From Cymbomonas tetramitiformis (lineage: Eukaryota > Chlorophyta > Pyramimonadophyceae > Pyramimonadales > Pyramimonadaceae): DNA of 46,964 bases. A program made the translations under genes and the position numbers. The notes under the pieces were generated by a model that saw only the letters and a program-made list of their open reading frames with translations, did no database searches and had not been told where the DNA came from. This document shows, piece after piece, positions 34,259 to 46,760 of this stretch (position 1 is the first letter of the stretch; each line of letters opens with the position of its first letter). The stretch covers positions 1 through 46,964 of the forward strand of contig LGRX02030353.1 of the NCBI GenBank assembly GCA_001247695.2, written 5' to 3'.

Positions 34259-37200
34259 CACGTTTGAAAAGCACGTCGTGTCACTCCTCACTCGACCGTA
34301 AAACAGAACATTTGATTGTGTTAACTATGGAAATTGTGATCAATACTTTTTAATTCGTGAGATCACGGCGCACCCTACCCTTAAAACTTTGCCGGTTGAA
34401 ACCTTGTGCCGGTTGAAACTTTACCGGATAAACGATATTAATTGACACGCCCTAGAGTTGCCCTACTGTAGTGCCTAGAGACCTCTCCGGCTCTCGTCTG
34501 TCGTGTGACACCAGATGCTGATGTGATGCTGCCTGTTGCTGAACCCACACCCAGATCACCAAGATGCAGGCTCGGAACTATATAAAACTATATAACAAAT
34601 AACTTTGGTAGGTGCAAGCCAAAACGGAGCATTCCTCGTTTCAAGATGTTTCTTCAGACATAAGGGCACGTCTGCGTGCTTCACGGGAACAACTAAGGAA
34701 GCATCTCACCCCTGGTTCCAGAGAGAAAGGCAGTCATGGAAGGCGAAAACCACACATCATTCCCTGCACCACTCGAATCTAGCGGGCGCCAGTCAGGTAA
34801 CTTGCCGCATGGGATGTTAGCCTATCGGAGTCGGGTACCCTCGTTTTAAGTTGATTTCTTCAAGATCAAACTCCCATATTTCAAAACATACTCGAAAGAA
34901 GTAACTGCGCACAGCTTTCTGTCAACCTGTTTGTCACCAAAAGCGGCTTTGTTTGATAGATTTCACCACATATTGCATTATAGTAGTTTCACGTTGTGCC
35001 TTCGCTTTTCATGCTGTCTTGAGGCATCAAGTGAAGATTTGGGGCACAATTCCCCCTTTTAGAGAGTCCCTGTAGAACCCCTACACAGCAGCTCTTGTGC
35101 TGCCCAACGGTTGTGGAGGCCACCGTCTTGGTCGTGTATATTTCCACACCGCTGCTTCATAAAAGTGGCCTTAGGGGCCAAGGTTCATGCGAAAATCTCT
35201 TTCGAACTAAATATTGTTTTCGCAAAAACATGGTGCATGCGTGTTTTGGGTATCCCAATAGACTCTGAATAGATTGATACGGATAGACGTAGTATCGTGG
35301 CCAACTCGTAAGCACGTCATCGTGTTATAGCGCCTGAAATGGAATCACTACAGGTGTAGCAGAATATCGAACTTCAGGTGACAGATCTCTTCGCTTTGAT
35401 GGGACGGAAGAGAGGGCGAAGACGTTCCCAAAGAAGTACTCGAAAATACTTCGAAAGATTATTTCCTGGCAACTTAGGGGAATGTTCACTTTGTGTATTG
35501 AGCGAGTGTGAATCTCGCAAAGTCACTCAGTAGACGAGTCTCGGGGAACGGTGATGACGGGCAGTTTCGCATAAAACTTCTCGGCTCGCGTTCCCGCCAC
35601 CAAGCACCCGAAGTTGGGCTCATCATGATGGTCAGTATGGAGCTATGCGCATCACGCTTCGTGCCACCCCCTCGCCCGCCTGACATCACTGCGGGTTGCT
35701 GGTTGTGCCTCGAACTATTCAGACAATATATTGGCTTGTTGAAGCCATAGCGTTTTCGAATTTTAGCCTTTGTTTTAGCCAAGAGGTGTTGACGATCGCT
35801 ATTATCGCAGTATCGTCCGTGCTGCCTTCGTGGGAACTTTCAACTCGCGATGCTGTGTCACAGGGAAGGGGCGGATGATCGGCGGTATCGGTGACTCCAA
35901 GCTACCCCCTGGATATAAAATGCAACCGCTTCGTGGAAAGGGGAAAATCACCAGGCTGGGAGAAACCTTCCCGCTTAAAGAGGAGGTGGGTCCTCTTCTC
36001 TTAATTTGTGTGACAAGACACGGTTATGAAATCCCGTACGCCGTGTTTTCGTTTATCATTCTATGTTCGACCTGCGTCCGTGTTTTCGTTTATCATTCTA
36101 TGTTCGACGTGCGTTATATCTTCCGCTATCGTCGCTTGCAGTACACGGTCCCGCTCTGCTCTTGCATGCTTCTTTTATCGATAGGAATATTCACAGGCCG
36201 GCCTAGGTTGGCGTGCCTCACTTCACTCGATGTATGTACGATTGTAGATAAATTCTGCAACTGCCTGCATGTTTCAAGTTCTTCTCAAGGCGTTGTGCAT
36301 GTTACGTGGCTTGAGGGATTTGACAACGAGCTTTTTATTGGGTCTCGATGTGGTGATAGGGCGCCTCTCACATATTGCTATTTGGTGTGTGTGTTTTACT
36401 CGGCAGTTATTCGCACCTGTGGTCCATGTTGTAGTCCACACAGTCCGTGTATTTTTGTGGTTCCTCTTTCAACCTGACCTGCGCCATGCCAGTGCGCCGA
36501 TGTGCGTTGTCCATGGGAGACCTGCAGTGCCAACGGGAACAGCTCCCAGTGGCCCCACGCATATTCTTTTGGCTAGAATATACGTGGGGTATCTTGGCTG
36601 CACCCTGTTCATGCAAGCTTCTGTCGTGCTCTGGAGGGTGGTGGGTTGGCTTCGGTCGGCGTGCCTCATGCCCTTGGGCGTGTGGTACCGTATCGCAGCC
36701 TCGCTTGATTGCGTTCATCCTCCAGTGGAGTGCTAGTAGGACATCGTTGGCATGCCTCACCGTACTCGGTGTCTTTTTTTGCATAGATATTTGTTTGTAT
36801 TCATTCACAACGATTTTCCTCTATGAACCGGCTTGAAAGTTGGTTCTAGAAGTGCTGGGTTTTTATGTGGTGTCAGAAAGATCGTGGCAAACGGCGTTAT
36901 ATTAATATGCTTAAGTTCTTATCACATAAGCATGGGATGAAAGCTCTTATGAAGTTATGGAATTTCACAACACCTATGTATAAAAAAATGACTTCGGAAG
37001 TTTCCATCTTCACCTTTCTATTCTGTTCCAGCAGCGCTTATCTCAAGTCGAAGTGGGCTTGTCAAGCTGTGAGGGTAAAGGCGGCTTTTATCTTCCCGTT
37101 TGTCGAGAAGCCACCAACAGAGCTTGACGCTGCTGCTCATCTGACAACTTGCCTCCGAGTCTCAGCATCCTCCTGCACTGAAGCGAGCTCATATTTGGTT

Positions 37201-37320
37201 GTGGCAGCTTCTTATCGAGATGGAGAGCCTTTTGGGACCTTCGCGATATGAACTGCTTCGAGATACCCTAGATATCAAGCCAGGTGCTCTTTTCCTCCCT
37301 GCTTTTGTTTTCTTTTTGCA
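34259..37320. other. Intergenic, no confident gene
   Basis: Only short or composition-driven frames occur here; a 215-codon frame (35,830-36,477) has no recognisable domain and overlaps repeats. Visible structure includes a repeated TGCCGGTTGAAAC (34,392 and 34,408), a TATAAAACTATATAAC stretch near 34,581, a 37-bp tandem duplication at 36,041-36,114, and an inverted repeat with 14-nt arms at 36,553-36,589 (CCCCACGCATATTC / GAATATACGTGGGG, one mismatch). Confidence 0.5.
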
Positions 37321-37322
37321 GT

Positions 37323-37600
37323 GCGATGACCAAGGTGAGGGGGAAGGCTGGGAGGTACTTTACTGCTGAGGTAAGAAAAACCTGGAAAGAAATCCCTTAG
37401 AGGTTGACGGGCTTATTTTTGTCTGGCTCCAACCCCGATTCCTTTCACATCGCGCCTTCTGACAAGCAGGTGAGCACGTGGCAAAAACCGCCGCCCGCGA
37501 GCGCAAGAAGATGTACAACGAAGGCTTCCAGAAGCTTCCACGTGTGTTCAGAGCGCAGCAGGAGGATGTGGAGAGCAAGCCCATCATGCGTAAGCGGTGA
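37323..37600 (+). CDS. Possible exons of an unidentified gene
   Basis: After a pyrimidine-rich TTTTCTTTTTGCAG lies AMTKVRGKAGRYFTAE followed by GAG|GTAAGA, an exon-like arrangement. Further on, GLFLSGSNPDSFHIAPSDK ends at AAGCAG|GTGAGC, a good donor. An alternative reading starting at 37,469 gives a basic 43-residue stretch (TAARERKKMYNEGFQKL...) ending in a stop at 37,600. The readings exclude each other in part and no family is recognised. Confidence 0.25.
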
Positions 37601-37879
37601 GCTGAGCGCCCCGAACCCCTCCCCCTAGCTTCTTTTCCCAACCCCCGCATGCGGGGTGGGTAGAGGCAACCTGGAGGACAGGCAGTTTGGGTGCCCGGCC
37701 CCTCACTTGCTTCTCGAATATAAGACATTCTTCCACTTGGCTCAACGGCCTCAAAATGGTAGCTGTTGCAGCAGTTGTGCCTACGGGGTCAGTAGCTGCA
37801 CAGTTGCAAATCACCAGAAAGGAGAGCCTGCTCGAGTCATGCTCAGCAAGGCCCAAGAATGAAGGTATTCATCGCCTAA

Positions 37880-38370
37880 GAAGAGGGCATTCTCCAGCAA
37901 GCGTTGACGAGGGGGGCACTCTTTTGCAAGTGCCAATGAGAGGGCCAGTCTTGAGCAGGCAGCAATATCGGGGACACTCTCGAGCTGAGAGGAGAGTTTC
38001 TAGCCCGCACACTCTTTAGCAAGTGCCAACGACGAGGGTACTCTCCCGCAAGTGACGATAACACGTCTGCAAGATCTGACGACGGGGGCCCTCTTTACCA
38101 AACCCCGACGAGGGGGACAGTTTTGAGCAAGTAGCAACAAGTGGGGCACTTTCCAGCAAGCGCCAACCCGGGGGACACTTTCTCGTAAGTGCCAACGAGA
38201 TCGGCACTCACTAGCGAGTGCCAACGAGGGGGCTTACTATCCAGCGAGTACTGACAACGGGGGCACCCACTTTTAAGCGCCAACGAAAGGGGAATCCCTT
38301 AGTATGGTCGAGCAAGGGTGCCACTCTCGAGCAAGTGCTGCCGAGGGGGGCAGTTGCTAGGGAGTACCAT
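37880..38370. repeat. Minisatellite, 29-bp unit, about 16 diverged copies
   Basis: Units such as GAGGGGGACAGTTTTGAGCA... are 29 bp, many ending AAGTGCCAAC or AAGCGCCAAC. Four consecutive units between about 38,109 and 38,224 are each exactly 29 bp; neighbours vary by small insertions. Confidence 0.8.
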
Positions 38371-38964
38371 CGGAAGGGAAAGCTCTCTGAGAAGTGCAAA
38401 ATGCCAAAATTAAACTGCAAAATACTTAAGGTGGAGACAGTTTCAGGCCACAGTAAACAAATTTTAACACGGTACCGGCCAGAGTCGTTTTTAACTGGTC
38501 ACAGTTTGATCCAGCCTCTCAGAGCCTCAGACAATTCCGCATTTGCTTCAAACTGCCGCACACTCAGGTCAAGGCAATTCCGCTGTGGGCTTGTCTCATG
38601 GCCCGCCGTCGCTGAACGTTCCATGCTCGTCTCCGTAGCACACTGGATCACCATTCAGAACTATTATTTTAATGCGCCGACTGTGTGAATCTCCTTTCAG
38701 TGCCTCATTTGAAAAACTGAGACAAAGGAATTCAGTTCAGTATTGTCTCTCGTACAAAAATACGTGAGGTGTTGCAATACTCCTCATTCTTTAGTGATGC
38801 GTTTATGGGATTAAAACATATTTACGCTTGTAAGTGGCTTGTGAGTGCGTATAGGTATTATTTTGTTTCGCGATCATACCCAAAAAGGAAGGTCCGATCA
38901 ATTCGATTTGGAGCGCGGGCGATGCAAAAATCCAAAGATGGGAATGGCCGACTTGCGCTAGCAT
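38371..38964. other. Spacer, no gene seen
   Basis: AT-richer sequence between the two minisatellite patches. Short frames only. Confidence 0.5.
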
Positions 38965-39330
38965 ACGCATTTCTAGCAAGCGCTGATTAGGGGATACACT
39001 CTTCTTCAAGATCTGACGGGGGGTGACTCTCCAGCAAGCACTGGTGAGGGCAGCACTGTCTAGCAATCGCCAACAAGAGAGTGATTTACAGCAAGAGCAT
39101 AGCAGGATTATTCTTGTCCAAGGTTTAGGCAGGGAGGCTCTCATTAGCGAGGGCCGAAGAAATGGTTGTCATTGAGACAGCATCAACTTGAGAGCCATCT
39201 GGGCACAAGGCCAACGACGGGGCATCCTAGCGGAATTGCCAGAAATGGAGTGGTATTTGGGCAAACGCCAACCAGGTGGATCACCCTTGACTAAGCATTG
39301 AAATCACAGGGCAAGCAACCATATCCACTC
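38965..39330. repeat. Second patch of the 29-bp minisatellite family
   Basis: AGCAAGCGCTGATTAGGGG, ACTCTCCAGCAAGCACTGG and similar pieces show the same unit in a more decayed form. Confidence 0.6.
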
Positions 39331-39958
39331 AAAAAAATGGTTTGGGGCACCTGCAGGGTGTTACGAGACAGAGAGCTGAGGGATTGCGCACCCTCCGCCG
39401 GCAAACTGCCATACATGACTTCCCCTGGTCAGCATCTTATATCCTATATGCTGTAGGTTGTTTCCAGGTGCCTAGTGGCAGAAGTGCTTTGCCCACTTGA
39501 TAGGACTCGTGCATTTTGTGCTGTCCCACCTTCAGGTGCACTTGAATATATAATTGGAACTCTTATTGGCTAGCCTGGCACAACTCACTTGCCCTCCCTG
39601 TGTGGACCTGGAAGTTGATTGCATACTGTGCTGCTCCTTATTCCACCGTCAGTTTTTGCTACTTTTGTAGGGTGAAGCTATGCTCCTGGATTCCACTGTT
39701 GTGGGAAGTGTGAGGGGCACTGCATGAATTAAGGCAAATCATTGCTTGTTGTGCAGAACCACAGGCGCAGAGGATCCCGGGGAGGAGCTTCGATCAGGTG
39801 CTTGTTGTGGATGATTTTACCGTTGATGTGTTTTGCATCCATACAAGGAAGCAGTCAAAGCCTGACGCCTATCTGTGCACGGTATCCACGTAGGATCTGA
39901 AGAGGACATTGCGTAATCCGCCAAATGTGGAGTCCCTCGATGGTTGGTTCAACAAGTA
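39330..39958 (+). pseudogene. Coding-like fragments of an unidentified gene
   Basis: 39,339-39,458 reads GLGHLQGVTRQRAEGLRTLR ... SYILYAVG. After an acceptor-like TTGTTGTGCAG, 39,757-39,958 reads PQAQRIPGRSFDQVLVVDDF, then CIHTRKQSKPDAYLCTVST, a TAG at 39,891, and DLKRTLRNPPNVESLDGWFN up to a possible donor GTATGC. Residue composition and splice-like borders suggest old exons, but the stop and the lack of a family match make this uncertain. Confidence 0.3.
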
Positions 39959-42900
39959 TGTATGCCTATCCGATTTCTGCCATGCCCCTTCCATGCAAAG
40001 TTGATAAGGACCAGTCAAGAGCTTCCTCGTAGGAAGGTACTAAGCTTATACGCATTTCCTCACACCGACACATCCATACACATGTGATTAGGTGCAACAG
40101 CTTTATGCATTGCTTGTTTAAATCCAAGTCTGTGTACGCTTTCTCCACGAATCTAAGGGTCGCATCAGCCGTTAACGTGTCTGATTGCGGAAATTGTGGC
40201 CATTCTTACGATGCCAGGGCGTTATCGCTGTTGCGTTTTTTTGAAATGTAATATGGGGTACGGTTCCACAGGTATGGCAAGCCAACCTCAACTGCTGCAC
40301 TACAGTACAGTGCAATGCCAGGCTTCTTAAGCAATTCCTTGAAGCATGGTCAACATCACTCAGGCATGTTCTCCCACGGGCCTTGCTTTTGCAAAGATAA
40401 GTTGATGGAAAGCAATCATTTTTGCTGTCCTACTTGAATCAACTTTGCACCACACCGCACGCCCTGTGTGTTACTTATGTGCCAAACTTATTGCAATCAT
40501 GATTGATGCGAGGGGTTTTCTAGTAGCGGATTGATTGCATTCCCAGTATACCACCAGTTTTTGACATGCGTTTGTGTTGTACAATTCAGGGCTCCCACAA
40601 CGTTCAATTGATGTGGTGACTAGTGTATCGAATGTGACTCTATAAGTACAATGGAAGGTTGTATCGTGTGGAGCTGCGTAATTTGTACTACTTGAACTAC
40701 TTTCAATTTGCGGTATAGAATGGCGTCTGTGCGTTATTCCAATAGCATATACCTAGTTGATGCCGACAGGTACCTGAAAGTTTAACTCGTCAAGGATTGC
40801 TTCGGATGAGCCCCATCACAACTATTCATATCATTGCAGATGTGTAGCAACCTGCAATCACTAAGACATGCATGCGCACGTTTGTCAACGGTGATCGTAC
40901 AGTTAGGTAGCGATCATGCCGTGATCGACGAGCGATTATTCGAGTCACCGTTCACAGTGCCTTACTGATCGATCGCATCAGAAGAAGAAGGTATTGCCTT
41001 GCACATCCAATACACGAATATGGTGCAACAGTGTAAACTTGGCGAACCGAATTGTTACGTGACGGAAATGCACGATCATGTGAGAGCCACAATACTTTCG
41101 GTCCAAACGTCTGTGTGGTTACCACAGTAACGTATGCAGTATACTGACTGCATATGATGGCCACTAAGTGTTACCATAATGGGACTGTGCGTGATTGGAC
41201 TGGTAGATACGAATTATTAAAAAAATTGCGGTTTTCTGCATAGCGCTGCACGATTCTGGCAAGCTGAGACTACGGGTTAGTGTTGGTCAGCATGCACGCC
41301 GCCGAATGCAATACAGCACACACACCCACATATATATATGGTGATTACCTACCACTCGTATTGGTGTATACGAGCACTTGACCACTCCTCGCATTTATAT
41401 TGCAAAGAGTGTTTCAATGCAACAAGTAAACTGATGTCGCTGCGGGATTTCCGTACGGTCATCACATGCCACGTGACTGATTGAATCCCGCTACAATTGT
41501 CGATTGCGTGCTCGCTGGTTACGGTCGTCTGTCATCTGTTGGTTGTTCGGATACCGATGCTCTAGGAGCGTAAGTACATTTCATTGTGCGGGGTTGATCA
41601 CTCGCATAGCAAACCTGCTCGTCGACTCCATCACGTACTCACTTCTAATAGATATACCGCATTGCTTAAACTGCTGCATGGGTCTTATTTGGGTAAGGGG
41701 ACGTGGATCGCCACGACTGTATGGGCGATCAAAGTCGAGGAATCTTCGACTGCTCGATATTTCGCGTATGCATTCCCAACTATGCCCAAAGGACAGGTGT
41801 CCGATAATTAGGTTTGCAATAAAACGGTTGCATTTGTATCGCCATGGGAGTGGCCTATCGGAATGCCATTATATGTATTAATGGATGAGTTACTAGATGG
41901 ATCGATATACATATTTCCACTAGATTAGGCCACTGTTTTGAACCAATGACGTGCCGAGCTAACAGGTCTACGTTTCTCAATCGTTGGTGCCAAGCGCATT
42001 ATGCCACGTCATCATTCGACGATGTGTTCAATGCAAAGTTCACATTGTCCATTACTGCACAATGCGCCATTTGTTTCGCATTCAGAGCGACGTGCTCCGG
42101 ACTCGGCACCATATGTCATCGTTGGCGGTCGTTAACAACCTTCGCATTAGTCGGGTAGCTGAGGGTTGGCAAGGCTCCGCGTGCATTCGTAGTGAACTTT
42201 ATTTAGAATGTTTGAGATACAATTTTGCCATCATTGGCCACCTAAAATGATGAGATATTTTCCCCTGAATTGTTAAAAACACATGGCAGTGGAACAGCAT
42301 GGAAATCGACTTGGTCGCCGAGTTCTTGGCGTGGATGCATGCTACACGCACATTCAACAACCATATTTTTGAGGACGGTGCATGTGATAATCACTTTATA
42401 GCTCACGCAATTTTGGAAAACGTAGAAGTTATGCCGTTTTGACTTAGGGTCCATGCATACTCGAAATGATGCGTGGAATTTTAGGCACTGCAGCGCTCTC
42501 TTATTTCTCCCGAAATCGGCTTGCTACAAGGTCTATATAGCACCCGTATAGCATGGCCGAAACTTTTGTGCCACGTCAGAAATTATTTTGGGTGCCTTGT
42601 TGGTGGTATCGAGGTCCGGACCTGAGGTCGGTAGTCGGTCAGTGATCGCTGTACTGTGTTTGCGTTCGACCGAGAACAGGGATCGGTCAGAGATCCGATG
42701 CCAGCGACGACCAGAATCAAACTGACACGAGGTGTGCATCGACACGCGATCAGATGATCAAACGGGCCCGACCCACCGTAGCTTTCATGTGTGCGGGCTC
42801 TTAGATCGAAATCGGCTGACGGCCAGTAGGCCTTACCGACGAGGAAACATATCTTTTATAGTGAACATCGGCGTGCATGGCACAGATGATTGAACATGAC

Positions 42901-43447
42901 AGCACTTTCACAGTTTCCATGTCTGCAGAGATACTCATGTTAACGCGTACAGTGCTGTCCGCGGATTAAAAACTGGAATGAAGATGTAGGAATCGCTCGG
43001 GTACAAAAACGAAACACGCCCTTTGGGGTACATAAAATCATAATTGTATACCGTTTTGATGAATGTTGAAGAATGATGCGACGAGTCGCTGGTCCCGGGG
43101 CATCAGCTGGGATTTTTCAGTGCCCAAATTTTGGTATAGCACAGCCGTAGATATAGCGCCCGGTATGTTTTCGTTTAAGGGTATCAGGATCACATATCTA
43201 GTTTTTAGGGTGTATGGTTTTAGGGTCGAACGCGCCCCGGTCCCCTCGGGCAATTTCGTTGCTTTCATCACACCGCTAACGTGTAATAGATGGTAAACGT
43301 ACGAATGTCGTATTGTTTTGGGGCCGAAAGATAGCTCCACGACAATCAAGTGTATCATGAACGAAGGATACCACATTCATGAGGTTGCATGGAATGGTCA
43401 TCGATAAAACATTGTTTTTTAGGAAGAATGAATCGCACTTTAGTCTC
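39959..43447. other. Intergenic, no confident gene
   Basis: Frames are short (under about 125 codons) on both strands with no recognisable domain or splice arrangement. A short run of CACACACACCCACATATATATATGG (broken here only by chance composition) lies near 41,319. Nothing else notable was seen. Confidence 0.5.
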
Positions 43448-43718
43448 TACCGATATACCACGGGTATATCTCCGATGTATAACAACTCAGAACACAGTAA
43501 ATGGAAACGATAAATGATATAGATATAAGACGTGAATAATTACTGAGTGAAAGAAACCTAAAACCTCGCTCGGTCGAAACGGTCGGAACGGCACTTGTCG
43601 GAAACTACTGACCAGTGACACAATCGTCACAGTCACTACCTCTGGACGGATTCGAGTCAGGGGGTCAGGGGCCTGCCTTTCAGGGCTGCCTGGGGTCCTA
43701 GATACCCGGATCTCAGCA
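43448..43718 (-). repeat. B4 3' LTR (divergent)
   Basis: Starts TACCGATATACC and ends ATCTCAGCA, followed by CACCACCTCC as in the other B copies. It keeps CGGAACGG, CAGTGACACAATCGTCACAG and GGGCTGCC blocks of the B LTR but is clearly diverged. Confidence 0.65.
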
Positions 43719-44043
43719 CACCACCTCCGTACATGACGGGAGAGTGGTGACTGTCAGTCAGTGCTAGTAAATGTTAAGTCAGCAGGAACAGTTAAGGGCA
43801 CTTAGCCCACGCTTCCTACTGTGCTATTCTGATATAATCATCCCGAGTTAAAACAAACAGCCACAGCCAAACAGGTCATGTGTACTGCCAATACCAGATT
43901 AAGATGCTTGTGTGAAAACAAAGATACTCAGTAAAACAGTTTTGAAGAACTTGTAGTAGTCAGAGATTGAAATTGTTGTTGTTAGTCAAAGAAGAGCCAC
44001 ACACCAGGTCACCACCACGCCTGACCGGTGTGCATTCAGATGA

Positions 44044-44908
44044 CTAAGAAACATCCCAGGTGGTCACACCACCATGCTCCGATGCCAAGTCACCACCAGG
44101 TGAAGCAGCCGCCATGCCACCACCAGCTGCGGCAAACAGCCGCAGCACCTGCTGCCGTGCCTCGGGGGACAGCTTGTGCACCCCCGAGTAAATGCATAGT
44201 GCCCCCTTACACATCACTGGGTCTTCGGTGATGAAGATGCCGTCGGTGCCGGTGCCCATGTCGCCAAGCCCCGCCGAAGCCCCAGCAATGCCGAAACACA
44301 GTAGGCCCAACAAAGCACGCCAGCATAATGAACGAGGGGCGCATGCCGAAGGGCGGAACACCGCAGCCCACCACCTGTTGAGGGTGGACCGCCGAAACAC
44401 CGCAAGGTGTCCGCACGCACGATTCCCCATAAATCGGGGGAGGAAACCCCTCCCCGTCCGAGTCATAGAACAATTCCTCGATGGACGGAGCTCGGGATTT
44501 CCCCTCGAGCTCCACGAATGATGTCTTCTCCTGCGGGATTAAGCACGCAACCGCAGACAACGGCGCGCCGCCGGAGACCGTAGGCACAGGATGCCGCAGA
44601 GGCACCAGATCCACCCCGCCGGGGAACTCCTCCGTCGGTACCGTCAGATGTGACATGAAGGAAGGCGGGGCACCGCCCGCCTCGGAGAGCGCACCACCAG
44701 CCAACGGCACCATCGGACGCCGCGACTCCGCAGAGACACCCGCAAAAGGGAGCGACTTCTCGGGCGGGACAGACACCTGCCCCTTGGAGATTGCCTCACC
44801 ATTTTGGTGGCAAAGGTCTCGCAGCTCTTCCTGGACGTCCATCTCGTCGTCCCCAAAAACCTCCGACGCAGCAGTGGTGAAGCCGTAGGCGGAGATGTCC
44901 ACGCCGGA
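44044..44908 (-). pseudogene. B4 gag-like fragment, truncated and frameshifted
   Basis: The C-terminal third of a B-type gag. It begins at GVDISAYGFTT (compare GIDVSAYGFTV in B1 and B2), then DEMDVQEELRDL, SVPPEKSLPF and the acidic FYDSDGEG. Near 44,330 it shifts frame into a membrane-type stretch, ALLGLLCFGIAGASAG, and the cysteine motif VMCKGALCIYSGVHKLSP, ending at 44,044. Sequence upstream of 44,908 is unrelated, so the 5' part of the element is lost. Confidence 0.65.
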
Positions 44909-45129
44909 ACCCGGTCTTTTTTGTCGCATGCATGGCCATTTCTGTCGCTGTCGCAAGAAAATGTTTCTGTCGCACGTCAAAAATCAGAATCTTCTGAAAA
45001 AATCAGAAACGGGGTTTTGCTCCCTTAAAGGGACGAAGAACGATTTCACAAAAAATGGTGGGGGGACGAAACGACATCGTCATCAGAACACTATCAAAAC
45101 TGCCCAAAAGTTTTCCACATAAAAAATTT

Positions 45130-45815
45130 TGATCTTCAGCGTTGTCGCTCGCCTTTGGAAGATACACCATCCCCCACCGACTATTTTTCGACCGCCCGAT
45201 CGAATCGTCGACCGAACGATCGGACAGTCAGATGTCAGATTCTTGAAGAAGGGCATCTTCAAATTGTCGCAAGGATCTTGAATATACTCCAATCCTACAT
45301 CAACTAATTTCCGACCGATCGATCGAATCGTCGACCGAACGATCGGACTGTCCGATCTCGCGTGCTAATGGATTCGTTTCCGAAGACAAGATCTTCAAGT
45401 TGTCACAGCGATCTTGAATACACCACAATCCTCCATCGACTAATTTTCGACCGATCGATCGAATCGTCGACTGAACGATCGGACTGTCCGATTTCGCGTG
45501 CTAACGGATACGTTCCGAAGACAAGATCTTCAAGTTGTCGCAGCGATCTTGAATACACGCCAATCCTACATCGACTAATTTTTGGCCGACCGATCGAGTC
45601 ATCGACCGAACGATCGGACCGTACGATTTCGTCGCATAATGGATTCGACCCGAAGACACGATCTGCAGTTTGTCGCAAGTGTCTAGTGTGTCGCAAGTAA
45701 CTTGTCCATCTTCGATCTTGAAGACAACAACCCCCATAAACTAAATTTCTACCGGCCGATTGGATCGTCAACCGAACGATCGGACCTTCCGACTTCGAGT
45801 CCTGATGGATGTGGT
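45130..45815. repeat. Satellite, about 135-bp unit, five copies
   Basis: Copies are anchored by ACTAATTTTCGACCG-like blocks at 45,180, 45,303, 45,439, 45,574 and 45,740. Each contains CCGATCG ... CGATCGG, a 7-bp inverted repeat separated by about 18 bases, and most contain AAGATCTTCAAGTTGTCGCA. The central three are the most alike. Minus-strand frames in this array are by-products of the repeat. Confidence 0.8.
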
Positions 45816-45917
45816 GTTGTGGACGTGTGATCTGTCGGTGCAACTACCTCGTGACGCGATAGCCATAGCGCTAGCGTGACAGCGCGACAGTTGACCCACA
45901 ATTATAATCACAAGTCA

Positions 45918-46460
45918 GTCTCGTAGCTTGACGCACCAAATAGCGCTCGCGCTCAGCCGCCTTCTCACATTATTTCCAGCGTTCAAATACCCCTGTGCTG
46001 CAATTGCTTTTTTGCTCTGATTATTTTTAAGTGAATGTGTGCAGGTATCCGTTCCTTCGTTTGTTGCATACTCTCCTACCAACTCGCTAACCTCGTCTGT
46101 TTTCTCCGCATCCTGTTTTGCAGCATCTGGCGTTTTTTCGCATGTCGCAGGATTGCAGCATTGCGCGCCTCAGCCACTTTCTTCTAGCGTATTTCTTGAT
46201 GCTGAAATATTCTTGAACAGGCCTGCTGACAGTTGCCTGTTTTCTAGCCTTTTCAGGAAATACGTATCTGGCGATATCTTTTGTGCATTAGTTGTTGGGC
46301 TGTCGAGATGCTTCATGCGACCCTGCTGCTTTATTTTGCAATTTCCTTGTGCTACCAATCTTGTTGTCAGTGCATTTTCCTTTGTCGACCTGCCTACAGC
46401 AGAATCGGCTTGGAGACCGTCGGGCATCTTGCCTGTCGGGTTGGGTTCGACTCCCAATAT
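45918..46460 (-). pseudogene. Open frame with one internal TGA, unknown
   Basis: From 46,457 the minus strand is open to a TGA at 46,170-46,172 and then again to 45,918, giving 95 plus 84 residues with similar composition (Lys/Glu/Ala/Thr rich, e.g. EKTPDAAKQDAEKTDEVSEL). GGC TGA GGC could derive from a CGA codon. No family is recognised and the first part overlaps a tRNA-like B box on the other strand, so it may be accidental. Confidence 0.25.
46397..46457 (+). other. tRNA-like promoter boxes (possible SINE head)
   Basis: An A-box-like CAGCAGAATCGG (46,397-46,408) is followed 36 bases before a perfect B box GGTTCGACTCC (46,444-46,454) inside a 5-bp T-arm stem TTGGG / CCCAA. The acceptor arms at the expected positions do not pair, so this is not a working tRNA gene. 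Confidence 0.3.
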
Positions 46461-46656
46461 TTCTATTACTAACTAGCGTGCTTTATTTTGCAGAGGTTTA
46501 TTTGTTTCACAAACTTTTGGTTTGTAGATTTCCATTTTTCAAATTTTGCTAGTTTTGCTCTACGCTAGATTTCAGATTTCCTTTTTTGGAATGCTTGATT
46601 TCAGAGTTTTTACATCTGTCATTTTGCTCTACGTTAGTTTTCAAAACTGGTTCGGA

Positions 46657-46680
46657 CCCCCCCACCCCCCCACCCCCCCA
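46657..46680. repeat. Low-complexity ACCCCCCC repeat
   Basis: Three runs of seven or more C separated by single A. The minus strand has long G-runs. Confidence 0.85.
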
Positions 46681-46760
46681 TATTATTGTTGTGGGGTTCG
46701 GTGTAATTTTTTTACTAACAACAAAACAATTACAAATAAATTCGTTTGGGAAACAGTTTT

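Noticed and set aside
35830..36477. 215-codon plus-strand frame
   Set aside because: It spans a 37-bp tandem duplication and has no recognisable domain; Cys/Val-rich composition matches other chance frames nearby.
45130..45815. CRISPR-like array
   Set aside because: Units are about 135 bp with variable spacing, no short identical repeat with unique spacers, and the context is eukaryotic.
45403..45843. 146-codon minus-strand frame
   Set aside because: It follows the 135-bp satellite (a multiple of three), so the frame stays open with each unit.
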